Positions 6,368 to 12,122 of a stretch of 15,301 bases of DNA are shown in pieces (position 1 is the first letter of the stretch; each line of letters starts with the position of its first letter). The notes under the pieces were generated by a model. The model made no database searches and was not told where the DNA came from. It saw nothing but the letters and a program-made list of their open reading frames with translations. This DNA comes from an uncultured Collinsella sp. (lineage in GTDB: Bacteria; Actinomycetota; Coriobacteriia; Coriobacteriales; Coriobacteriaceae), in the NCBI GenBank assembly GCA_900548935.1, contig URMR01000031.1, positions 1-15,301 on the forward strand. Reading direction: 5' to 3'. The translations under genes were made by a program, and so were the position numbers.

Positions 6368-7213
6368 CTACTCCTGCGGCACGGCCGGCATGACCTCCGT
6401 GGCGGCCGGGTCCTCGCCGGCGCCGTCAACGAGCGGCAGCGCTCCCTCGTGCGCAGGGGCAACCGGAGCCGTCGCAGCGCCACCGTAGACGGCAGCGGAG
6501 GCCTCGTGGCTTTCGGCGGTCGCGCCCTCGGTATCGATTGCCTCCTGCGGCTCGTCGTCAAAGCTCGGGACGCCCTGGGGCTCCGCGGACTCGAGCTCAA
6601 CGGTCTCCTCAGCAGGGGCATCGTCGGCAGGCTCAACGACAGCCTCGGCAGGCGCCTCGCCCTCGGTCGCGTCCCCGGCCTCGCCCTCGGCGTTTGCGGC
6701 GGCGACGGCCTCGTGCGGGTCCTTGCCCTCGGCCTCGGCACGCATGCCCAGCACCAGGTTGCGCAAACCCGCGACCGTACCGTCCACATCGGGAGCGGGC
6801 TGATCGGCATGCAGATAGGCCCAATCCATCATAAAGGTCGCCGAAGACAGCGCGCCGATGGCCAGCGCGTCGTCGGGACACGAAAGCTCGACCTCAAAGA
6901 CGCGCTCGTCGTGCTCGCTCACGCGAGTGCGGCCGCACGAAATGCTGCCGGCAAGCCCTGTCTCGTTCATGAGCTCGACCGTCACGTGCTCCAGCAGATG
7001 GCAAAGCTCGGTCTGACCCATGCAGTCCTGGAACTCGCGACCGGAATCGCCCAGGCACAGATGCTTGGCAATCGCAGGTACCAGGTAGTACACGCGCGCC
7101 GTGGCCTCGATGTCCTCCGAGGTCATAAGCGGCATGCCGGGGTTCACCAGCACGTGCGCGCAGATCTTGTCCTCGCTGACGGTGACCTTAAGGATGTTGA
7201 ACAGGCCTGCCAT
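6368..7213 (-). CDS. Free-standing protein resembling the cyanophycin synthetase N-terminal domain
   Basis: The product has 281 residues. Residues 1-135 resemble the N-terminal domain of cyanophycin synthetase (CphA). A LVPAIAKHLCLGDSG segment (44-58) corresponds to the LLPGL-H-C-G stretch. It is followed by CHLLEHVTVELMNETG (71-86) and GRTR (94-97), then FEVEL and an Ala-rich helix. His72, Glu75 and His76 form HxxEH, a motif of metallopeptidases of the inverted zincin type; in many CphA1 enzymes this domain carries a metallopeptidase-like site that trims cyanophycin. The ATP-grasp and Mur-ligase-like domains of CphA are absent. From about residue 158 the sequence is a low-complexity Ala/Glu/Pro-rich acidic tail. 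GGGGAG four bases before the ATG supports the start. It begins 24 nt after the CorC-like gene, so it is probably co-transcribed with it. The peptide substrate, if any, is unknown. Confidence 0.65.
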   Translation of the reverse strand: MAGLFNILKVTVSEDKICAHVLVNPGMPLMTSEDIEATARVYYLVPAIAKHLCLGDSGREFQDCMGQTELCHLLEHVTVELMNETGLAGSISCGRTRVSEHDERVFEVELSCPDDALAIGALSSATFMMDWAYLHADQPAPDVDGTVAGLRNLVLGMRAEAEGKDPHEAVAAANAEGEAGDATEGEAPAEAVVEPADDAPAEETVELESAEPQGVPSFDDEPQEAIDTEGATAESHEASAAVYGGAATAPVAPAHEGALPLVDGAGEDPAATEVMPAVPQE

Positions 7214-7237
7214 AACTCTCCCCTACTCTTCCTTGCC

Positions 7238-8611
7238 CTACTCGTCGCCGTCGTGCGGATTCGCGGAACCCGCACCCGACGTCGTCGGCTCGTCTACCGA
7301 AGACTCGGAATCCTTCTTATCGGTTTCGGCCGGAGCGATCACGCGAATGAGCGAGATGCGCTGGCCACGCATCGACTGCACCTTAAACTTGTACCCCGCA
7401 ACCTCAAACACCTCTCCGATGTCGGGCACCGAGTCGCAAAGCTCCAAAATCCAGCCGGCGATGGTCTCATAATCATCGCTTTCCTCGAGCGGCCAACCAA
7501 GCTCAATCGCGTCATCGCACGAAAAACGCCCATCGACGAGCCACTCGCGGCGCGAAAGGCGCGTGAGGTACTTGTTGTCGGGGTCGAACTCGTCCTCGAT
7601 CTCGCCCACGATCTCCTCGACGATATCCTCGATGGTGATGATGCCGGCCGTGCCGCCGTACTCGTCCACGACCACTACGATCTGGTCGTGCGAGGTCTGC
7701 ATCTCGGACAGCAGCGGCAGGATGTCCTTGGTGTCGGGCACAAAGGTGGCGTCGCGCAAAAAGCCGGCGATGGGCTGGTCGCCTTTGCCGTCGAGCGCGG
7801 GCTGAATCAGATCCTTGATGTGCGCGATGCCCGCGACGTTGTCGGGATCCTCGTGATAGACGGGGATGCGGCTAAAGCCGGTCTGGCGCATGGTGGACAG
7901 CACGTCGGCGACCGTCTCGTCGTCCTCGCACATGGTGGTGTCCACGCGCGGCACCATGACCTCGCGGGCAACGGTGTCGCCCAGGTCGAAGATCTCGTGG
8001 ATCATGCGCTTTTCCTCGTCGAGCAGGTCGTCCTGCTCCGAGACCATGTACTTGATCTCCTCCTCCGAGACGTTCTGGCGGTCGTCGGCGCTCTTGATGC
8101 GCAGGATGCGGGCCAGGCCATCGGAGCAGGCGCCGGTCAGCCACACGAGCGGGCGGGCGATCTTTTGGAACACCGAAAGCGGCCCCACGACTTGCTTGGA
8201 CACGCCCTCGGCATTGGCCAGACCAATGCGCTTGGGCACGAGCTCACCGATCACGATGGACACGAAGGCGACGGCGACGGTGATGATGACCGGCGCCAGG
8301 CCGCGCGCGATGGCAGAGAGCGGCGCGATGCCAAAGCTCATGAGCCACGTGGCAAGCGGGTCGGACAGGCTCGTCGAGGCGACGGCGGACGAGGCGAAGC
8401 CCACGAGTGTGATGGCGACCTGGATGGTGGCCAACAGCTCGTCGGAATCGGCGGCGAGCTGGACGGCGCGCTCGGCGCGCTTATCGCCCTCCTCGGCATC
8501 GTGCTCCAACACGGCGCGCTTAGCCGTGGTGAGAGCCATCTCGGACATGGAGAAGTAGCCGTTGATAAGCGTCAGGACGAGGGTAGTGATAAGGGAGATG
8601 GTTATGTCCAT
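7238..8611 (-). CDS. CNNM/CorC (HlyC-type) CBS-domain membrane protein
   Basis: The 457-residue protein has a DUF21/CNNM membrane domain (about 1-175; early motif SMSEMALTTAKR, then GELVPKRIGL at 122-131). A CBS pair follows at about 215-335 (REVMVPRVD; VVDEYGGTAGIITIEDIVEE), then a CorC_HlyC domain (about 345-425) and an acidic hydrophilic tail. Family members export or regulate Mg2+, sometimes with Na+ exchange, and are often misnamed hemolysins. The ATG at 8611 has no good site nearby: GGAGG is 15 bases upstream. The upstream frame is closed by TGA with no other start codon between, so this start stands. The CphA-N-like gene follows after 24 nt. With the NRAMP-type and MgtE-like proteins it makes three Mg2+-linked families in one window. 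Confidence 0.9.
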   Translation of the reverse strand: MDITISLITTLVLTLINGYFSMSEMALTTAKRAVLEHDAEEGDKRAERAVQLAADSDELLATIQVAITLVGFASSAVASTSLSDPLATWLMSFGIAPLSAIARGLAPVIITVAVAFVSIVIGELVPKRIGLANAEGVSKQVVGPLSVFQKIARPLVWLTGACSDGLARILRIKSADDRQNVSEEEIKYMVSEQDDLLDEEKRMIHEIFDLGDTVAREVMVPRVDTTMCEDDETVADVLSTMRQTGFSRIPVYHEDPDNVAGIAHIKDLIQPALDGKGDQPIAGFLRDATFVPDTKDILPLLSEMQTSHDQIVVVVDEYGGTAGIITIEDIVEEIVGEIEDEFDPDNKYLTRLSRREWLVDGRFSCDDAIELGWPLEESDDYETIAGWILELCDSVPDIGEVFEVAGYKFKVQSMRGQRISLIRVIAPAETDKKDSESSVDEPTTSGAGSANPHDGDE

Positions 8612-8718
8612 CGGGAGTTTCTCGAACCTCCAAGATTCGGGACGTCAGGGTAAAACGTTGATGGCGGATACGGCAATTGCGCCAGTCACCCGTGCGAGCG
8701 GGGCCGTGGGCGCGGTCG

Positions 8719-9402
8719 CTAGATTACGAAGAGGATCACCGCCATGAACTGGAAGATGCTGCCGGCGAGCACCCACAGGTGAAATACGCTGTGCAGGTAG
8801 CGCACGTTTTTGGCGATGTAGAACGGCACGCCCACGGTGTAGCACACGCCGCCGACAGCGAGCAGGGCAAGTGCCACGGGGTTGAGCAGCGACACGAGCT
8901 CGGGCAGCTTAAAGACGACGAGCCAACCCATCAGCAGGTAGACCAAGCCGCTTACCCAGTGCGGTTGACGCTCGCGCATAAAGCACTCGAGTGCGATGCC
9001 GATGATGGCAATGGCCCACACGGCAAAGAACAGCATAGGGCCGCCGTCGTTTGCGAGCGTGATGAGGCAAAACGGCGTATAGCTGCCGGCTATGAGCAAG
9101 TAGATGCAGCTGTGGTCGATAATGCGGAACACGCGCTTGGCGCCCGCGGGCTGAATCGCGTGATAGAGCGTGGAGGCCAGATATTCGAGAATAATGCTGA
9201 CGCCATAGACAATCGCCGCGGCCATGTGGGCCGGGCCTCCGCCGCGCAGGGCAGCGAATACGATCAGGAGCACCAGGCCGGCGATACCCAGCAGGCAGCC
9301 GACACCATGGGTGACGGAGTTCATGATCTCCTCGCCCACCGTGTAGTGTGGAACGGCCGCGGTCTTGGGTCGCGGCTTAGAACTGTCGCTCGAATCGGAC
9401 AT
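8719..9402 (-). CDS. Hemolysin III / PAQR family membrane protein
   Basis: The product has 227 residues and seven predicted helices after a short polar N-terminus. Conserved PAQR residues are present: Glu24 and His32 in the EEIMNSVTHG segment, Ser77xxxHis81 (STLYH), Asp96-His97 before the GSYTP motif, and His204xxxHis208 (HSVFH). The Ser, Asp and three His residues form the metal site linked to ceramidase-like hydrolysis in eukaryotic PAQRs. The bacterial role is unclear and the hemolysin name is historical. I chose the ATG at 9402; GGAGG lies 11 bases upstream, and the TTG six codons earlier has no site of its own. It is divergent from the hydrolase gene. The 107-nt gap before the CorC-like gene shows no clear terminator, so read-through is possible. 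Confidence 0.9.
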   Translation of the reverse strand: MSDSSDSSKPRPKTAAVPHYTVGEEIMNSVTHGVGCLLGIAGLVLLIVFAALRGGGPAHMAAAIVYGVSIILEYLASTLYHAIQPAGAKRVFRIIDHSCIYLLIAGSYTPFCLITLANDGGPMLFFAVWAIAIIGIALECFMRERQPHWVSGLVYLLMGWLVVFKLPELVSLLNPVALALLAVGGVCYTVGVPFYIAKNVRYLHSVFHLWVLAGSIFQFMAVILFVI

Positions 9403-9437
9403 GCCGGTTACATCCTCCAACGTAAAGAGTTCTCAAC

Positions 9438-9443
9438 ACTATA
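9438..9443 (-). promoter_or_regulatory. -10 box for the hemolysin III-type gene
   Basis: The minus strand reads TATAGT about 35 bases before the ATG at 9402. A TTCGCA hexamer lies 18 bases upstream and matches four of six -35 positions. Confidence 0.4.
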
Positions 9444-9510
9444 TCAAAGCGTCTGGGTACGTGCGAAATTTGCACCATACGTGACCCTTTGTTTACCCAT
9501 TCTTTGCCTG

Positions 9511-9539
9511 TTGACGCATCAACGGCGAACGTCCATAAT
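9511..9539 (+). promoter_or_regulatory. Housekeeping-type promoter for the alpha/beta hydrolase gene
   Basis: TTGACG (9511-9516) and CATAAT (9534-9539) are separated by exactly 17 bases and each matches five of six consensus positions. A start near 9546 gives a leader of about 40 nt. That leader holds a small palindrome, GATGT-ATTA-ACATC (about 9558-9571), just before the ribosome-binding site AGGAG. The palindrome could be an operator or an mRNA hairpin. Confidence 0.7.
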
Positions 9540-9588
9540 GCGCTTGCATTAAATGTTGATGTATTAACATCTTATAGGAGAGTACTGC

Positions 9589-10554
9589 ATGGCTCAAAAC
9601 GCACGTTCCCATCGAAAGCTCAAGATAGCCGGCATCGCTGCGCTAGTGGCTGTCGTTGCGCTGCTCGGATTTGCCGGCAACTTTTTGTTTGACTTTGCCC
9701 TGAACCCCCAAGCGCCGTACACCATGAAGATGATGCAGGATGGTAAGGCCGACAAAAAAGGTGAGCAGCCGGATGCCGAGGACACCGAGGCGCGGGCGTG
9801 GTTTAAAGAGAATCGCGAGAGCAGCAACCTCACCGCGGACGACGGGACCGAGCTTGCCGCCTGGTATTTTGCTGCGTCGGAGAGCACGCACGACTACGCC
9901 GTCTGCCTGCATGGATATACCAACGAGCCCATCGGTATGGCCCGATACGTCAAGCGATTCCACGACCGCGGCATGAACGTACTCGCACCCGCTGCCCGCG
10001 CCCACGAGCGCTCCGGCGGCGACTATATCGGCATGGGCTGGCCCGAGCGCCTCGACATCGTCGCATGGATCGAGCGAATCGTTCAGGCTGACCCCAAGGC
10101 GCGCATCCTGGTCTTTGGCGAGTCGATGGGTGCGGCAACCGCCATGAACGTCGCGGGGGAATCTCTGCCCGCAAACGTGAAATGCATTATCGAGGACTGC
10201 GGTTATACGAGTGTTTGGGACGAGTTTTCTCTGCAGCTCAAGGACGTGTTCGGCCTGCCCAGCTTTCCCTTGCTCGATGTAGCAAACTTGGTGTGCAACG
10301 TGCGCGCGGGCTACGACTTTCATAAGGCGAGCAGCGTGGAACAGCTCAAGCGCGCAACGGTTCCCATGCTGTTTATCCACGGTGACCAAGACACCTTTGT
10401 GCCGTACAGCATGCTCGACCAAAACTACGACGCGTGCGCCAGCAAGGTCAAGCAAAAGCTCACTATCCATGGCGCCACCCACGCCAAGAGCGCGCAGGTC
10501 GACCCCGAACTCTACTGGAACACGGTCGACGACTTCCTCAACGAGTATTTTTAG
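9589..10554 (+). CDS. Membrane-anchored alpha/beta hydrolase (serine hydrolase)
   Basis: The 321-residue protein has a basic N-terminus and an uncleaved-looking membrane anchor at about 12-36. A catalytic domain follows from about residue 70. The oxyanion-side motif is LHGYT (107-111). The nucleophile elbow is GESMG (177-181, Ser179). Asp268 in HGDQD and His298 in GATH complete the expected triad. It resembles the YqkD/BEM46-like group, whose members cleave ester or amide bonds of unknown natural substrates. The active domain is probably outside the membrane. AGGAG eight bases before the ATG and a strong promoter support this start. It is the only complete plus-strand gene here and forms a single-gene unit closed by the terminator at 10721-10757. 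Confidence 0.9.
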   Translation: MAQNARSHRKLKIAGIAALVAVVALLGFAGNFLFDFALNPQAPYTMKMMQDGKADKKGEQPDAEDTEARAWFKENRESSNLTADDGTELAAWYFAASESTHDYAVCLHGYTNEPIGMARYVKRFHDRGMNVLAPAARAHERSGGDYIGMGWPERLDIVAWIERIVQADPKARILVFGESMGAATAMNVAGESLPANVKCIIEDCGYTSVWDEFSLQLKDVFGLPSFPLLDVANLVCNVRAGYDFHKASSVEQLKRATVPMLFIHGDQDTFVPYSMLDQNYDACASKVKQKLTIHGATHAKSAQVDPELYWNTVDDFLNEYF

Positions 10555-10590
10555 GCAAAAAGCAACGTCTGGGCTTTATCTGACCCCCTA

Positions 10591-10722
10591 TTTTCGGAAG
10601 TATGCGGCAAAATCTGGAACTGCCGACCAGACCGCAGTTTTACCAACAATTTATCAGGGGTTTTGTTGCCAAAAAATGTCGTGTGCTCGGCGGTCCCGAA
10701 ATTTGCCGCATACTTCCGGAAA
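10591..10722. repeat. 132-bp inverted-repeat element (MITE- or REP-like)
   Basis: CGGAAGTATGCGGCAAA (10595-10611) recurs exactly as its reverse complement at 10702-10718. Allowing one mismatch, the arms extend to 10591-10611 and 10702-10722. The interior also has internal symmetry: CAACAA and TTGTTG frame the middle, and GCCGA and TCGGC lie further out. The whole element could therefore fold into a long interrupted cruciform or hairpin. It has no coding capacity. It sits between the hydrolase stop and its terminator, where small non-autonomous mobile elements often settle. A regulatory or termination-related RNA is the alternative. Confidence 0.7.
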
Positions 10723-10757
10723 GCCGCCCGCGAGCGTTGTGCTCACGGGCGGCTTTT
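10721..10757 (+). terminator. Strong intrinsic terminator after the hydrolase gene
   Basis: GCCGCCCG-C-GAGC and GCTC-A-CGGGCGGC pair around a GTTGT loop and are followed by TTTT on the plus strand. The stem is about 12 pairs with one internal mismatch. It ends the plus-strand unit and may also slow minus-strand transcription arriving from the DUF362 gene, which ends at 10805. Confidence 0.9.
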
Positions 10758-10804
10758 GCTAACGTTGCGCTACAAAAGCGCTTGATATGTCCAATAGACA
10801 GGCG

Positions 10805-12010
10805 TTACTTGACCTCAATGAGCTCGTACTCGCTCGTGCCCAGGCCGATCTTCTCGGCATGCGCGATGCACGCGCGCCAGTCGGTGTCGGGATGCGTGAT
10901 GCAGAAGGGATCCTTGGCCTGCTCGCCCTCCAGATGCTCGTGGTTATGCTCCATCTTGGCCGCGCTATCGGTGAGCTCGGTGTTGGGCAGCGGCTCGGAT
11001 GCCATGACGGCATCGGCGCAGGCCTGATCGATAGCGACCGGGTCGAAGCTCGCGAACATGCCGATGTCGTTGACGATAGGCGTGTCGTTTTCGGGATGGC
11101 AATCGCAGTTGGGGCTGATATCCATGGCAAGCGAGATATGGAAGTTCGGGCGGCCGTCGACGACGGCTTTGGTGTACTCGGCGATCTTGCAGTTGAGCAC
11201 GTCGGCCGCGGCTTCATAGCCGGGCTTGATGGCGTCCTGGTTGCACACGCCGATGCAGCGGCCGCAGCCCACGCAGCGATCGTGGTTGATGGCAGCCACG
11301 TGGACCGTGCGGGTGTTGCCGTTGGCAAGCTCGCGCTCGCGGGTGTCGTCGAACGAGATGGCACTGTGCGCGCAGATCTTCTCGCAGGCACGGCAGCCAA
11401 TGCAGTGCTCGGTCGCGACGTTCGGCTTGCCGGCGGCATGCTGCTCCATCTTGCCGGCACGGCTGCCGCCGCCCATGCCCAGGTTCTTCATGGCGCCGCC
11501 AAAGCCGGCCTGCTCATGGCCTTTAAAGTGGGTGAGGCTGATCACAATATCGGCGTCCATGAGTGCCTGGCCGATCTTGGCCTCGTGCACGTACTCGCCG
11601 CCCTCGACCGGGACGAGCGCCTCGTCGGTACCCTTGAGGCCGTCGGCGATGATGATCTGGCAACCCGTGGCATACGGGGTAAAGCCGTTCTGATAAGCGG
11701 TGTCAATGTGCTCGAGCGCGTTTTTGCGGCTACCGACATAGAGCGTGTTGCAATCGGTGAGGAAGGGCTTGCCACCCAGCTCCTTCACGACATCCGCGAC
11801 GGCGCGGGCGTAGTTGGGGCGCAAAAAGCTCAGGTTGCCCAGCTCGCCAAAGTGAATCTTGATAGCGACGAACTTGTTCTCAAAGTCGATCTGCTCAATT
11901 CCGGCGTGACGGATGAGGCGCTTGAGCTTGTCGAGCTGGCTCTCGCGAGCATGCGTGCGCAGGTTGGTGAAGTACACCTTAGCGGGTGCTGCGGGTGCAG
12001 TTGCGGTCAT
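10805..12010 (-). CDS. DUF362 domain protein with two 4Fe-4S clusters
   Basis: The 401-residue cytoplasmic protein has a DUF362 core (about 10-190) with KIHFGELGN (51-59), DADIVISLTHFKGHEQAGFG (152-171) and a glycine-rich GGAMKNLGMGGGSR. A bacterial ferredoxin-type module with two cluster motifs follows: Cys203, 206, 209 and 213 (CIGCRACEKIC), then Cys246, 249, 252 and 256 (CVGCGRCIGVC). A second DUF362 segment runs from about 285 to 335 with CDC at 302-304. Proteins of this layout are common in anaerobes; a redox role is likely but the partner and substrate are not known. The ATG at 12010 has GAGGGG eight bases upstream. The gene stands alone, converging with the hydrolase unit, and is preceded by a TTTAACT direct repeat. 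Confidence 0.9.
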   Translation of the reverse strand: MTATAPAAPAKVYFTNLRTHARESQLDKLKRLIRHAGIEQIDFENKFVAIKIHFGELGNLSFLRPNYARAVADVVKELGGKPFLTDCNTLYVGSRKNALEHIDTAYQNGFTPYATGCQIIIADGLKGTDEALVPVEGGEYVHEAKIGQALMDADIVISLTHFKGHEQAGFGGAMKNLGMGGGSRAGKMEQHAAGKPNVATEHCIGCRACEKICAHSAISFDDTRERELANGNTRTVHVAAINHDRCVGCGRCIGVCNQDAIKPGYEAAADVLNCKIAEYTKAVVDGRPNFHISLAMDISPNCDCHPENDTPIVNDIGMFASFDPVAIDQACADAVMASEPLPNTELTDSAAKMEHNHEHLEGEQAKDPFCITHPDTDWRACIAHAEKIGLGTSEYELIEVK

Positions 12011-12052
12011 AGATATATCCCCTCTGTCTATATGGCGTTACAGACATAGAGG

Positions 12053-12083
12053 ATGGTACCAGTTAAAGCAGAGTTAAAGTCAA
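12053..12083 (-). promoter_or_regulatory. Promoter region of the DUF362 gene with an 11-bp-spaced direct repeat
   Basis: On the minus strand TTTAACT-CTGC-TTTAACT (12078-12061) is a direct repeat of 11-base period, about one helical turn, as bound by response-regulator dimers. It overlaps a possible -35 TTGACT (12083-12078). The best -10 in reach is TACCAT (12058-12053) at 19 bases, which is weak. Regulation by an activator is a reasonable guess. Confidence 0.35.
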
Positions 12084-12093
12084 GTACGGCACC

Positions 12094-12122
12094 TAGTCAT
12101 TGGGGACGTTCTTAAACGACTA
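12094..12122 (-). repeat. 29-bp REP-like palindrome, copy 2, containing the stop codon of the ABC permease gene
   Basis: TAGTCATT (12094-12101) and AACGACTA (12115-12122) flank the same 13-base centre as at 3582-3610. The single difference becomes a G-U pair in minus-strand RNA, so the hairpin would still form in the permease transcript. The outer TAG is again the stop codon of the gene upstream. Confidence 0.7.

Noticed and set aside
6080..8653. An 857-codon open frame on the plus strand spanning three minus-strand genes
   Set aside because: It crosses the boundaries of the CphA-N-like, CorC-like and YtxH-like genes, has a His/Arg/Asp-rich composition and no domain pattern. It is explained by codon bias of the opposite strand.
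8612..8718. Possible promoter or terminator between the hemolysin III-type and CorC-like genes
   Set aside because: No convincing -10/-35 pair or hairpin with a T-tract was found. Only a small GGAG/CTCC pairing near the start codon is visible.
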